From NCBI GenBank assembly GCA_023101885.1, contig JALPQD010000234.1, positions 744,001-808,000 of the forward strand: a stretch of DNA of 64,000 bases, in the 5' to 3' direction. The stretch is from Typhlomys cinereus (lineage: Eukaryota > Chordata > Mammalia > Rodentia > Platacanthomyidae). Every line of letters begins with the position of its first letter. The stretch's first letter is position 1. This document shows, piece after piece, positions 22,656 to 34,098 of this stretch. Made by a program: the position numbers and the translations under genes. The notes under the pieces were generated by a model. The model saw nothing but the letters and a program-made list of their open reading frames with translations, was not told the origin of the DNA and searched no databases.

Positions 22656-22977
22656 TGTAACGGTTACTCTTAACTATTGCTGTGAGAGTACCCAAATCAA
22701 GCGACTTATGGGAAAAAGGGAGGTTTATTCAGCTTACGGTTCCAGAGGGGAGAAACAGTCAAAGCTGGAGGAGGCTATGTCACTGCAGACATCTTGGAAG
22801 CTGAGAGCTGCAGACTGCTTGCAGCAAAGGCCGACTTCTCCTGGAGGTAGGGTGGGACTCATCCACCTCAACGCCCACCCCTTGTGACTGCCTTCCTCCA
22901 GCGAGGCTCCACCTCTCAAGGTGCCGTGACCTTGCCAAGCACATGAGACTGTGGGGGACACATTTCAAACCATGACA
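22656..22977 (-). mobile_element. MaLR-type solo LTR, reverse orientation
   Basis: A 322-bp element runs from TGTAACGGTTACTC to AAACCATGACA. It contains AACTATTGCTGTGAGAG and GGGAGGTTTATTCAGCTTAC, the inverted 3' end with its polyadenylation signal. Flanks GGGAC (22651-22655) and GGGAA (22978-22982) match at four of five positions. Confidence 0.62.
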
Positions 22978-23959
22978 GGGAAAAAATGTTCAAATACATT
23001 TGGTGAGATTTGTAACCTAGAGGAAAATGGAGGGTCCTTAGGAAATACCTTGGCTCAACAAAACAGTACACAAAATAATTTGAATAAACAGAACCTACAG
23101 AGCCCAGGGCCAAAAAAGAAAGAAAGAAAATAGAATTCAATGATCCTTAGAAGCTGCTCAAGCTTTTATAAAATTTTTTAGTTTGTCTTTAAGCAGATGT
23201 AATTATGATTAATTGCATCAAATGAAAAATATTCAGGGAAATGTTTGTTCTGTCTTTAGTTGTTTTTTTTTTTTCTTTCGACTTTGATTCTGTTGACTTA
23301 GAAGGAGGAACCTTTCACTATGCAGATTCCAGAATGATCTGGAAATTTGAAAGCTTCTCATCTAGAGAAACCATTCTCAAGGAGCCAGAGAGATCGGGGC
23401 CCATTGATGTTCTCATATCATATTCTGTCTTGTTGGGATGAGTAAAATCTTTGTCCCCTAGTTAGGAGGTTCTGCTCTGCCAGGTGGTGGCCGGAGCGTG
23501 TGGCATGACTGTACCCCAAATAAAGCATGGCCCATGGACATGACAGGGCTGTCCACAGTGTGAAATGGATACATTCAGCCTGGCCATTCATGGGGACAGA
23601 CCGGGAGCCCCAGAGCCCTGGAAGGTGTGTCTTCAGAGGGGAGGAGGAGGAAACAACAATGTCAGCACTTCAAAGAAAATTAAGCCAAAGAATGAAAAGG
23701 GAAATCACAAAAGTAAGCCAAGAAACAGGCAATCTGATTCCAAAGAAGTGAATGAATAGCAAAATCCTGTCCTCGAAATGAGCGTTTTGCAAACCATGCA
23801 TTGCATGGTCTGATTTTCTGCTTCTTATTCATTCAGTTAGACTTCTCTGTACTCTGCAAGGATGAGTGTAGTGACTGAAATCTCTTCCCCACCCTCGGAA
23901 ACCTGCAACCAGCTGTCGCCAGGAAAGTCCTGGTCCTGGACTCAGCCCCAAGGTTAAAC
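22978..23959. other. Unique non-coding sequence, about 1 kb
   Basis: No gene or recognised repeat. A T11 run is at 23264. Confidence 0.4.
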
Positions 23960-24090
23960 TTCAGCTTTTTTTTGTTCGAGAACCAGCTGCGCGACCTTGA
24001 GCAGTAACTTTAATGGATTGGAATCTCATCATCATTTTCTGTAAAATGAAGAAAATGGGATATGTGTTCACGGTATTAGTAAGTTATAGA
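23960..24090 (+). mobile_element. MIR SINE fragment
   Basis: ACCAGCTGCGCGACCTTGAG with CAGTAACTTTAATGG and ATCATTTTCTGTAAAATGAA follow the MIR core in the right order. Confidence 0.6.
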
Positions 24091-25018
24091 TTTGCTGCTA
24101 TAAATTCACCAGACATATGTTAGTTTCTCTTGTGATGAAGAAATTGTGTATTTAGAAGAGACCTGTTTAGAAAAAGACAATCAGTTAATGTCTTCATGCA
24201 TTTTCATAATCTCAGCGATGTAGCAATGCTCAGTAATAAACCAGAGCTTGAGATTTAGCCAAAGGCTATACCCAGGATAGTGTACAAAGTTATATCCACA
24301 AGAATGAGCCCAGTTGTGTTCTCAACAGAGAAACTTCGGAGTGATCTACAAGTTCAATGTGTAATACTAGGTAGTCATTCCAAGATTGCACAATGGAAGT
24401 CCTGGGTAGTGTTTACAATCTGCCATGGAAACAATATTCGCTATAGTATAGAAGATCTAGTTTAAAAGTTAAAAATTACACAAGAATTAAAATACTAGAA
24501 AATAGCGTAGCCACATGTTAAAATTAGTCTCTTTGGGGTAACATGGTGTGCATGATGTTATTTTTCTAGCTCTTTTTAAGTGTTTTCTGATCTTTCAACA
24601 TCAGTCAGAATATAATTTTGTCATAATAAAAGCATACTTAAAATTAGTTTTCGGCCTGCACTTTAGATAATAGCACAGGTGACGGATGATGCTGCCTCCG
24701 ATACTGCAAGGATGAAAAGACAAGAAACAGTCGAATATTTATTAAGTGGATTGTTCTCGGCATCTGGCTGAGAGAAGTAGATGACTTCGTATAATGAATG
24801 GTACTTGTTAGGAGATGTCTAGATTATTTCTGGTTCAGGGAGATTTCTCTCCTCTCATGCCTCATAACAGCTACAGTATTCTTTTGTTGTTGATTTCATT
24901 TCAAGCAGACATGGCTCTGCATGAGAAAAAGTTGAAACTTTAGGTCAGCTAGGGAGAGTTTTTTTTGTGGTTGAATCTGTTGAACAAAAGATGCTGCTTT
25001 TATTTTTCTACAGAAAAC
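24091..25018. other. Unique AT-rich non-coding sequence
   Basis: No gene or recognised repeat in about 930 bp. Confidence 0.4.
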
Positions 25019-25355
25019 AGTAGTGGCCGAGAAGATGGTGTCATTGCTAACGTGCGTGCCATGCACCGTGCAGACCTGAGTTCAAGCCCTAAGCACCCAG
25101 GCAGAACCCTGGGTGTGGCTTTGGGTGTTTGCAGTTCCTGTACTGTGGAGAGATGGAGACAGGCAGATCCGTGGACCTGTCTGGTCAGCCATGGTGGCCA
25201 AATCAAGAAGTTCTGGTTCAGTCTGCAAATTGGATGGACTGAGGAAGACAGGCTGGCTTCGACAAGAAAAGCACAGATATGCGCATGCATGTGCTCCTAC
25301 ACACACACATACACACACACACGAACACTTATGCACATGTGACACACACACATGA
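25019..25355 (+). mobile_element. B4/RSINE1-like SINE
   Basis: An ID-like head (GCCGAGAAGATGGTG, CAGACCTGAGTTCAAGCCC) is followed by a B1-like part (GAGATGGAGACAGGCAGATC, TGGTCAGCCATGGTGGCCAA) and a CA-rich tail. Confidence 0.55.
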
Positions 25356-25440
25356 AGGAAATGAAAAAGCTATATAGGAAGGAAAATTTGATAGACATTA
25401 AATATTTGCATTTATGAATCGCTAGAAATTAATTATTAAG
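25356..25440. other. Short unique spacer
   Basis: AT-rich, no feature seen. Confidence 0.4.
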
Positions 25441-26000
25441 GTTTTTTTCTCCCACATTTTATTTTTTTCCTAATCATACAAGCTCAATTGGCACCCTGTC
25501 CTCTCCCTTCCCTCTCCCCTCCCCAGTTGTCCCCCATTACACTCTCCCCCCTTACCCTCTTCCTTTCACCTCCCTCCCTCCCCCTCTCGAAGTGCTCCCC
25601 CTTCCTCCCTCCCATCCCCTGAAACATCCTTTAGTGTGAACGCTAAACCTCCCTGAGTCCTCCACCCTAGTGAGGGTTCCGGACTCAGTGGCATAGCCCG
25701 GAGCATGGGAACTCTATTGTGACTGTTTAATCCCTTGTCTCTGAGGATCCCACTGCCTGGAGCCTTCTCTCCTGTGATCCATGCTAGAACCTGTGGATCG
25801 TTGACATGTCATCCATTGTGCAGGTCATGCAAAGTCCATTCCTGGCTTCTGCAGCCCTACCTTGTGTGGAATGTCTTGCATGTCGTTGGTTCTCCCCATC
25901 TTTAGGCTTTTACAATCTTGCCACAAGGTTCCCTGAGCTTTAGGATGGGGAGAGATTTGGCTAGTCTAGTTCCAGGTGAATATTGTAGAGTCTTTAGTGT
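25441..26000 (-). mobile_element. LINE-1 3' end, reverse orientation
   Basis: The copy starts with an inverted A-rich tail and CCTAATCATACAAGCTCAAT. It continues with a C-rich polypyrimidine block (25500-25620), then GACATGTCATCCATTGTGCA and TTTAGGCTTTTACAATCTTG. It matches the inverted copies at 850-1495 and 43888-44900. No ORF2 is left. Confidence 0.62.
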
Positions 26001-26040
26001 TCTGAATTATGGCTTGTTCTTCAATCTTTGTTGAAAATAT

Positions 26041-26056
26041 TATTTATTTATTTATT

Positions 26057-26105
<49 letters not shown>

Positions 26106-26345
26106 ATCTCAGAGGGCACTGTGTGTCCCTGTGGAGGACCAACGGTGGCTTCTGGAATCATCCTGGATTGCTTCTACCTCCTTCTTGCTTTGTTGGGGGA
26201 TTTCCTAGGCTCCGCCCACCAGGGACATAAGTGCAGGCCACTGTTTTTTCCACCTGGTGTTTTTACATGAGACCTGGTTTCCTCCGAACTTAGGATCTTC
26301 TGCTTGCAAGACAGAGTCTTAACCCCTGAGCCATCTCTCCAGCCT
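26041..26345 (-). mobile_element. tRNA-derived SINE, older subfamily, long (GT)n tail
   Basis: An inverted tail of (TTTA)n and (TG)n with about 21 dinucleotide units (26059-26102) leads through CAGAGGGCACTGTG and GGCTCCGCCCACCAGG to the inverted head GAGCCATCTCTCCAGCC. Near full length. Confidence 0.78.
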
Positions 26346-26369
26346 GGGTTTTTTGAAATGTGTTCCCTT

Positions 26370-26652
26370 GGGCTGCAGAGCATGGCACAATGGTCGAAGC
26401 GCCTGATGCACAAGCGGAAGCATGGGTGCCCGGAACCCTGTAAATACTGGGTGGAGGTGGGGGCACACCTGTGTTCCTGGGCCTTACAGGCAGAAACTGG
26501 GTCACCACAGCAATCTGGCTAGTGATACCAGCATGCTGGCGAGTTCTGAGCGCCCCTACATCAGCGAGTAAGGGGAAAGAACGATAGAGAAAGATTCCTG
26601 ACATTAGCTTCCCATCTCTAATGCTCACACATGCTGGTGGGTCCTCACACCT

Positions 26653-26699
<47 letters not shown>

Positions 26700-26733
26700 T
26701 ACACACACACACCCACACACACACACGGAAATG
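26370..26733 (+). mobile_element. B4/RSINE1-like SINE with (CA)n tail
   Basis: The ID-like head CATGGCACAATGGTCGAAGC is followed by a B1-like middle (GGGGGCACACCTGTGTTCCT, GGCCTTACAGGCAGAAAC). TAATGCTCACACATGC then opens a CA array of about 75 bp. Confidence 0.55.
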
Positions 26734-27236
26734 ATGAAAAGAATAAAAATACATTTATCACCTAGTGATTCATTCATTCTTCATAAATTAAACCTTTCCC
26801 AGGTTCGGTTGTAGGTGGGATATAAAGAAAATGCGCATAATACAGTATTTCTAATGCAGTTCTAAATATGATGAACGGATCCAAGAGCAACAATCCGCTC
26901 TCAGTTCTTCAGCCTCATTTTAGACCAATTAAATTACACAATGAAAAGACAAAGCAACTATGCACTTGTTTGAAACGGATTCTGTCAATAGCTTGTAATG
27001 AGCCTTTGTTGTAAGGAAAGCAATCCATTAGCCTGATGGGATAGCGGAGAATTTGGAGAATTTAGGGAATCTGGTTCCATTATGCACTGAAGTTATGAAA
27101 TCTGTTTGACTGGAGTCTAGAGAGAGTTGGGATGTAGCAGTATTTGTGACGTCACAGGTTCAGATGGCTTTTATCCTGTCCCCAGCTTCAAGCTGTTGGG
27201 AAAAAAAATCTCTTGGAAGTATTTTTCTTTAGGGGA
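26734..27236. other. Repeat-free segment, candidate conserved non-coding element
   Basis: Balanced composition, with CCAATTAAATTACAC, CAATAGCTTGTAATGAG and GTGACGTCACAGG (a CRE-like palindrome TGACGTCA at 27148). No repeat family. Conservation is inferred, not tested. Confidence 0.3.
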
Positions 27237-27600
27237 CGTGGGGCGGCCTTGGAGGTAGAATGCTGTACAAAGATGAGGAGCTGAGTTCACACCCCAGCAG
27301 GAGACGTTGAGTGTGGTGGGGAGGGTCAGTAACTCCAGGACCGGGGAGGCGGAAATGCGAAACTCACTGGTCAGTCAGTCCAGCCAGAGCAGTGAAACTC
27401 AAGACTGAGGGAGAGACTGTCACATAAAAATAAGGTGTTCAGTGATAGCAGAAACATCCGATGTTGATCTCTGACCTTTCACGTGCGCACACACACAGGA
27501 GAGCATGTGTACCTGTGCCCGCCCCTGCTCACGCCCAATACTGGGTCACGTACTTGCACGTACATGCATTCAACAAATATACACGCACACACCCAATAGT
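27237..27600 (+). mobile_element. B4/RSINE1-like SINE
   Basis: GGAGGTAGAATGCTGTACAA and GCTGAGTTCACACCCCAGCA form the ID-like head. The B1-like part has GTGGTGGGGAGGGTCAGTAA. GTTGATCTCTGACCTTTCAC then leads into a CA-rich tail. Confidence 0.55.
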
Positions 27601-28567
27601 TTCCCCAAAACATGGTGATTTGTGTTTGTAAAATTAGCATCATTTGTGTTTAGTCCACATGGAAGGTTAAAATATAGATGAGACCTTGGAATTTATGACA
27701 TGGTGGGAGTTTTTCTGACTCAGCTCTTCTCAAGTCCTTCTGTGACGGAGGACACCACGCGTGACTCATGGAGACATCACACAGCCTCCACTTCATGTGA
27801 CTCTGGAGCCATCACACAGCCTTCACTTCATGTCGCTCATCAGAGATGTACTGTGCTGGTGGACCATGAATTAAATCTTTTAAGTCTATTGAATTGATAT
27901 ATACCTTTCACAAAGGCAAACACGATAAATGATCTTTGTTATAATTTCAAGTCAACTTATTCTGCAGTTCAATACTTTGAAGAAAACTGGACAAATAGAA
28001 TTCCAACATAATATGAAGAAGAGAACATTAAAGAAGGGAGTTTTCATGTAGAGGCAAACTCCACTAACACTTTGGCATGTCTGTTTATTTTATAAATAGC
28101 TCTTTATTTTTAGTTCACTTTTACTGTTTTAGAGTTTCACATACGAATATGGTGAATTTGTACAGCTTTCACCCCTCCTTGCATAAAGCCATCCCCCTTC
28201 CTGTGCCCACTACAAACTGCCTTCTTCCCACCGCATCTCTGCTTGAAATCCTGGAGCTCATGTGTCATTCTGCAAACACTGGGTGGGTGGTCTACAGCCA
28301 GGCTCTGTTCAAGCGTTGGGCAGTTTCACTGGGAAATGGACACGTGCAAGTGCCCATGTGATTTGCAGTCTGTTGCACGCTGTCCCTGTCTCATTCCCTC
28401 CCCATTCTGCAGCAGATTCTGTGCACCGTGCTTTAGTACGTATGTGGGTTTAGCCATTGTATCTCCTATCTATGCCCATGCCGTCTTTCTTTGGGACACA
28501 CCCTCTTTGCTCATTTCTGCGTATGTACTCTGTACTGATTAATGCAGAGCGAGTGAGCCTTTCAAAA
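27601..28567. other. Unique sequence with a 36-bp tandem duplication
   Basis: CATCACACAGCC(T/C)CACTTCATGT occurs twice (27762-27798 and 27799-27833). The rest shows no gene or repeat that I recognise. Confidence 0.5.
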
Positions 28568-28577
28568 CTGAAGTCTT

Positions 28578-28862
28578 GGGCTGGAGAGGTGGCTCAGGGG
28601 TTAAGCCTCTGCCTTCCAGGCGGAAGATCCTGGGTTCGGATCCTGGACCCCACGTATAGACGCTGGGTGGAAGTGGGGGCGGCCTGGGTTTCCGGTCCTG
28701 GTAGGGCAGAGCCTGTGAATCCCGGGACAGAGTAAACAAGGAGGAGGTGGTCCATGGTGGTTTCCGAATTCGTCCGTGGTTCTACACACATACACGCACA
28801 CGCACACACACACATACACGCGCACAATTGAATAAATAATAATAATAAAAAATAAAAAAAAC
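28578..28862 (+). mobile_element. tRNA-derived SINE, young subfamily, with target duplication
   Basis: A near-intact element. The head GGCTGGAGAGGTGGCTCAGG carries an A box, and GGGTTCGGATCCTGG carries a perfect B box (GGTTCGGATCC). A CpG-rich body follows (CGTATAGACGCTGGG, CCTGGTAGGGCAGAGCC, GAATTCGTCCGTGG), then a CA tail and an A-rich end with AATAAA signals. CTGAAGTCTT at 28568-28577 and 28863-28872 is the target duplication. The polyadenylation signals suggest a T+ type SINE like B2 or Dip. Transcription by RNA polymerase III and mobilisation by LINE-1 are known for such SINEs, not shown here. Confidence 0.88.
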
Positions 28863-28872
28863 CTGAAGTCTT

Positions 28873-29249
28873 ATCACACCCCTCTTTGATTAAAAATCCT
28901 ATTCACAATTTCCAAATAAAATCCCAGGTGCTTATCATGAGCTGGGCCTGTCGTAGGAATGGACTCAGCGTGGAAGGCCAGAGGAAAGAGGAAGGGACGC
29001 ATCATAAACCCAGATACACTGAGCAGAAGTCTCTCACCAGCATCAGACTTGTAAAGGGTGGAGGAGGAGGAGTCCTCACTCAGCACGCTGCACATGCGAG
29101 TGAAACGCAGCTGTTTCTGTATTAAGATCAACTTGTTTGGACCTTCACGCAATCCCCCTAGGAAAGGCCGAAATCCCAAAGTGCATCTCTCAATGAGAAG
29201 ACATTGATTTGACTTTAATTTAATTTCTCTTTTGACATATTTTCATTAT
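28873..29249. other. Unique non-coding sequence
   Basis: No gene or recognised repeat. Confidence 0.4.
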
Positions 29250-29510
29250 TTATTATTCTTGTGTGTGTGTGTGTGACATGTGTATGTGGGCACGTGTGCC
29301 ACACAGCATACATGTGGACAATACAGGGCGTGGGTCTTTCCACCTTGTCTCAGGTAGGGTCTCTGTCTACCATTGTATGTGGCAGGCTAGCAGGTCCTCG
29401 AGCTTCTGAGCTTCCAAGGATTCCTAGAATCCGGGTATTCTTCAACTCCTGCCTCTCACAGGTGTCCTGGAATCACAGATGCATGCTGCCACACTGGACT
29501 TTTATAGTTT
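29250..29510 (-). mobile_element. B4/B1-like SINE, reverse orientation
   Basis: A (GT)n stretch, CAGGTAGGGTCTCTGTCTAC and GTCCTGGAATCACAGATGCA follow the inverted B1-containing SINE order (AGGGTCTC ... CTGGGATTACAGATGC). Confidence 0.5.
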
Positions 29511-29878
29511 CCCACACTCCGACCCTTCTCCCGGACACTGTCTCAGTCCTTACCCACAATCCTTTGTGTGCTTTGAAGAACTATGGAGTCAGATGCTCAA
29601 TCATTTATCCAGATGAAAGTCTTATGTTCTTGAACCATATGTATCTACTGCCCAGTAATTATATGTCTCAGGCCTTCTGTACCCAACTTGTCTGGTTATT
29701 TTCATAGAAATCTGTTCACCAAACACACCAAGTTGCCCAGATTTCAATATACGAAAGGAAATATGAAGACAATGCATTATTTTTTATATGTGTATGAAGT
29801 TAAAAGATCTCTAGTTGGAAAACCTTTACTAGCCTAAAAATACTGTTTGCTTTTCTCTAATTTCTTTCTTTCTTTTTT
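29511..29878. other. Unique non-coding sequence
   Basis: No gene or recognised repeat. Confidence 0.35.
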
Positions 29879-30172
29879 AATTTTTTTTAATTTTTTATTA
29901 TTTTATTCAATTGTGCATGTATGGTGTGTGCGTGTGTGCATGTATGTGTATGTGTGTAGAACCACGGATGATTTCGGGAACCACCATGGACGCCTCCACC
30001 TCCTCCTTGTTTACTCTGCCCCGGGATTCACAGGCTCCGCCCTACCAGGACCAGAAACACAGCCCCCCCCCCCCGCTTCTGCCCGGCGTCTATACGTGGG
30101 GTCTAGGATCCGAACTCTAGGAACTTCCGCCTGCAAGGCAGAGGCTTAACCCCTGAGCCACCTCTCCAGCCC
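29879..30172 (-). mobile_element. tRNA-derived SINE, young subfamily
   Basis: A complete inverted copy: an AT-rich end with inverted AATAAA-like signals, GTAGAACCACGGATGATTTC, GGCTCCGCCCTACCAGGACC, GGCGTCTATACGTGGGG and the head GAGCCACCTCTCCAGCCC. A C-homopolymer of about 13 sits mid-body (30063). CTTTCTTTC-like flanks suggest a target duplication but are low complexity. Confidence 0.87.
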
Positions 30173-30917
30173 CTCTTTCTTTTTTTTTTAACTAGAGGCC
30201 TTGCTTACATCTTTCCTGGTTATGTGTTGATCAGGAGCAAATCTCACTTAACAGCATCCCATATTAAGTTTAGTGGCTTGCTCAGTAGCTGGCCTTACTA
30301 AGCGGCTATTTGCTGCTCTCTTACTTTTAAAAAAATGGAAGTAATTATTTGCGCTTATGAGGGCGATGGGAGCCAACGCATACTAAAAATAGAAAATACG
30401 AAATTAACCATAGGCCAATCCCAGCGCAAGGACAAGTTCTCCAGAACGTCCTCTGCCTGGCCCCCTGCCGACCTCTTCATGGAGTGGACAGGTCACTCAC
30501 GGAAACAGACGACACATTGAAAGCCCACTGTGTTCACCCTTTCCATGTCTCCAGCAAGAGGCACCAATGAAGTGCTGAGCTTGAAGCTTCTTTTCTACTC
30601 TGGAGGAAAACCTATTAGAACTGTCTCTGAGACTAGAAAATGCATTTTGTTGGGGTCTCTTGTTATATTCCAGCCATGGCCTTTGAATGGGGTGAGGATT
30701 TTGTGGTTTCTAATTCTACTTACATGTCTTTGAACTTCAAGCTTCTTCCCTGCAAAGTTTGTCTCAATTGGTGTCTTGACTGAGGGAGAAGTTTCTAAAT
30801 TGGAAAGCAGAACTGTTTGCAATTAGGACCAAAAATATATGGATGCATCCCTTCAAAAATATCCACTTCGAAATAAAATAATCTGACTCATTTTTGGAGA
30901 AGAGAGAAGGGAGAAAA
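30173..30917. other. Unique non-coding sequence
   Basis: No gene or recognised repeat in about 740 bp. Confidence 0.4.
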
Positions 30918-31080
30918 ACAGACACACAGGCACATGCACACACACAAATACAAACACACACAATACAAATATAAACACAAATGCACACACAGAGAAGTAT
31001 ACACAAATACAAGGACACACAATACATTCATCCAAATATACACAAATACAAACAGAAAAGCACAAATACCTATGCATGCA
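30918..31080 (+). repeat. ACACAAATA-type compound microsatellite
   Basis: CA runs are broken by AAATACAA; units like CACAAATACAA recur about eight times. Imperfect and probably old. Confidence 0.8.
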
Positions 31081-31749
31081 TACAGAAAAATTCTCTGAGC
31101 AGCATCACATTCAGTGATCTGATTCAGATTCAGTTTCTTGGCACAGCATCTGCGATTTTTATCTCTTTTGTAGCGGGATGAATGCAGGGAGGCAAACAGA
31201 GCCCGCATTTAGCAAAATGAAATACAAGACTGGTGTGCATGTAGCTGGAGAGGGACGTCAGAGTTCAGAGGAACAGATGTCCTAAAGAGTTATTAAAACT
31301 TCTCAACATGAAATTTCATCTCCTCTCTCTAATTACCGCATAGTTCTCCTTGCACGGGGATGAGTCAAACTTGTTAAAATTCTTGAGCAGGGCAGAGGGA
31401 TGTGGCACTGTGGAAGCCAGAGTGTCCTCTGCCACACTAAGGTCTTTGGGTCCAAGACACGTGGACCCTTAGTTGAGTCGTGTAGCTGGACTGGTGCAGA
31501 GCCACTTTGCACAATGATAATAGCAAAGAATTCTTTGGCTCCATGCTCTTCATTTGATACATGCATTTCTAGAATTCTTCCTGTGCAAGTCCTGCTACAT
31601 CACTGAGCTTAAAATAAGAACCTTCAGATATGTCTGACTTTGTGCTACTTTTAAAACTTCAAGTTGTTTTTTCTTTTCTTCTTCCAGCACCAAGTTCTCT
31701 GCGTAAGTATTTGCTCTCCACGCACACGGAGGTTTTCTTCACCCATATA
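31081..31749. other. Unique non-coding sequence
   Basis: No gene or recognised repeat. Confidence 0.4.
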
Positions 31750-32300
31750 GTGGGAGCTAAATGCACCCCATTTATTTTCTTCAAGGTGCTGTGTTAATGA
31801 AAGAATTTTAATCACCAACATTGCTCCGTGAATTATGTATCACAAAACCCCCTGCTGTTGAGTTAGATGAAATTAACCTACTGTAAGGGGCATTAAAAAA
31901 AATCACAGCTAATTAGAAAGTCAACAGGAACAAAGACAGCGGCAAACAAAGATGGCCAGGAGACATTGGGGTGGCACCCGCCACCTTCTCTGCGGAAGTG
32001 GGTCTTTGATTCGGGCTGAATGTCTAGCATAAGTCAACCCGCCTTGGTTGGCATCGGCCCCCATTCTGCTGCCTTCCATGTGCCTTGTGCATTTTTATGG
32101 TTTGTAATTAGTTTTTGAAGCTGTAGTCTCCCCACTCTTTCAGACTGTGGAAATCCAAAGGCTCCTAATATAACGTGGGAGATATTTCAGATGCTTTTAA
32201 ATGATTTCCCAGGCGATCTATATTAGAGATAGAAGGCAATTCACCGGGATTATAACAGGGATGATTTCCGCTGCTTTTCCGTCTCCATTCACTCTGCGTG
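31750..32300. other. Repeat-free segment, candidate conserved non-coding element
   Basis: It contains GTGTTAATGAAAGAATTTTA, ACAGCTAATTAGAAAGTCAA and GTTTGTAATTAGTTTTTGAA, a cluster of TAATTA/CTAATTAG homeodomain-type sites, with no dispersed repeat over 550 bp. Enhancer-like by composition only. Confidence 0.33.
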
Positions 32301-33285
32301 CACATCAGACAGCCCAAATCTTTTCCTGTGTTTTAAAGGGTGCTTCTTTCTGGATACAGTTCCACGTGGAGTGGACAAAGCCAGGCGTGGGTTAACCCCG
32401 GCTTCCACGCAAGGCCTTAGTGGTCCAATGGTTGCTGGAAGGAAGAGGTTCACATGCTGGATCCCACTTCGTTCATAATTGCTCTCTCTAAGTTACACAT
32501 GGAGGACGAAGCAGCTCAAATGGATCAAGCAAAGGTGACAGACAATTGCAAAGTGCATCTTTATTTTTCCCCTGCTCAACAGAGGCCCCAGCAGTAAAAA
32601 GGGGAAGTCGACCTTTGGCCTTGCTGTTTCCCTGGATTAGTTATTTTTATCTTCATTCTGTTGCATTTTCTCTGTTTCCTAATTGCATCCAAGACCACTG
32701 ATGTCGCAAGGAGGATCTGACTCGTTTCTCTCATAGAAGGCATCATGAATCTTTTCTTCCTTCCAGCCTGGGGCTGACCAGTCGCCAACCCTGGGGTGAT
32801 TGAAGACAAAGCAAACTGGAGACCGTGCAAAAATCTTGCCTTTTTAGGCAAAGATAGCGGCCGAGAGGGATTCCTGCTTTGCAAAGGCCAGGAGGGACAG
32901 AAAGGACAGGCTGTCGACAGGGCGTGAGCGGTGTGTGGAATCTTGGCTCCTGCTGCGCCTGACATGGGTAGGAGGCAGTCCCTTTCATGGTCTTCTTTAT
33001 TGCTTTGGCGGATTTAGGGGGCTTGGAGAGTCGGTCCACATTTCAGTGGGGTGTGCTCAGACGGTGTGTCATGCGCTCAGGGAAATGGGTTGGAGCGGGG
33101 CAGCACGTGAGAATGCTTGAGTCGAAGAGTTCTCCCCCACTACGTGGTTTGCCATCTCTGGACTCCTGTCTGCTTAAATCGGCCAAACTCTCCTGCTGTT
33201 TGTGTCTCCTCCCCACACTACATAGCTTGGTTTCCACAGGGGTCACCTTCAGAGCCTGAGTAGTATTCCCTTCCTGTAAGTGAAT
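32301..33285. other. Unique non-coding sequence, about 1 kb
   Basis: Overlapping frames of 90-129 codons on the two strands show no domain. No repeat recognised. Confidence 0.4.
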
Positions 33286-33632
33286 GCCATAGACTGAGTC
33301 CTTTACGAAAAGCAAAGGTTTATTTGGCTGAGAAGTTAAAGACTAGGCTGCGAGTCCTGTATGGTCCCTTCTGGCAGGTGGGATTCTCTGCAGAGGACGC
33401 ATGGGGCACAGGGTGCCCCATGGTGTCCCAATTTGGTCTAAGAGCACCTCTGCTGTGGTCTCCCCTTTTATTCTAATAAGGTCCAATTCCATGAGTTTGG
33501 GATTTCGTTCTGTGGCCTCCATCATCACCTCTTTTCCAGCTTTCCTCACAGTCTCCCCCACAAGTTCCCCACAGCCCACCCCACAGTCTCTGTACAGCCT
33601 CTATACAGCCTGCCCCCAACAGCTTCCATATA
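33286..33632 (-). mobile_element. MaLR-type LTR fragment, reverse orientation
   Basis: GCCATAGACTGAGTCCTTTA followed by AAAGGTTTATTTGGCTGAG resembles the inverted 3' end of a MaLR LTR. The remainder is diverged and boundaries are guesses. Confidence 0.4.
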
Positions 33633-33805
33633 GCCTAACTGACGTGGGGAAGACTTAAATCACCGTGGGTGGGATTATTCCCTGGGCAGGTAGATATGTT
33701 GGCGAGTGAGGTGGTTGGCAAACTGGGCAGACTGGCCAAGTAGAAAAAGCGTCCCTCTTCCAGGCCTTTTTGTGGACATTATGTGGCCAGTTCTGTCAGC
33801 TTCTT
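33633..33805 (+). mobile_element. Family A-like LTR, left part (split by a SINE)
   Basis: CACCGTGGGTGGGATTATTC and GGGCAGACTGGCCAAG align with GGTGGGTGGGATTAGGCC and ACACTTGGCCAGACATG of family A. GTGGCCAGTTCTGTCAGC matches the GTGGCCAGTTCCCTC point, where the SINE entered. Confidence 0.5.
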
Positions 33806-34098
33806 TTTTTTAAAATTTTTTTTATTAGTATTTATTCAACTGTGCGCATGTGCGTGTGTATGTGCGTGTCTGTGTGTGTGTGTGTCTGTGTATGTGTAGA
33901 ACCACGGATGAATTCTCGAACCACCACAGATGCCTCCATCTCCTTCCGTTCCGGGGTTCACAGGCTCCGCCCTACCAGGACCAGAAGCGCAGGCCGCCCT
34001 CGCTTCCGTCTGGCGTCTATACGTGGGATCTGGGATCCGAACTCGGGACCTTCCACCTGCAAGGTGGAGGCTTAACCCCTGAGCCACCTCTCCAGCCC
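33806..34098 (-). mobile_element. tRNA-derived SINE, young subfamily, perfect 14-bp target duplication
   Basis: A full-length inverted copy. TCTGTCAGCTTCTT at 33792-33805 and again at 34099-34112 is a perfect target duplication. The body carries GAACCACGGATGAATTCTCG, GGCTCCGCCCTACCAGGACC, GGATCCGAACTCGGGACC (inverted B box) and the head GAGCCACCTCTCCAGCCC. It interrupts an older LTR. Confidence 0.92.

Noticed and set aside
22114..22695. 193-codon minus-strand frame
   Set aside because: It begins inside a MaLR-type LTR, resembles no known family and has no splice or promoter support. The length is possible by chance in a 64-kb window.
28578..28650. tRNA gene at the SINE head
   Set aside because: A and B boxes are present but the sequence continues into the SINE body with no acceptor stem closure; it is a tRNA-derived SINE promoter, not a tRNA gene.
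28594..28827. Related short peptides at 28594, 29847, 33770 and 48199 that look like a gene family
   Set aside because: They are translations of the same young SINE in different copies.
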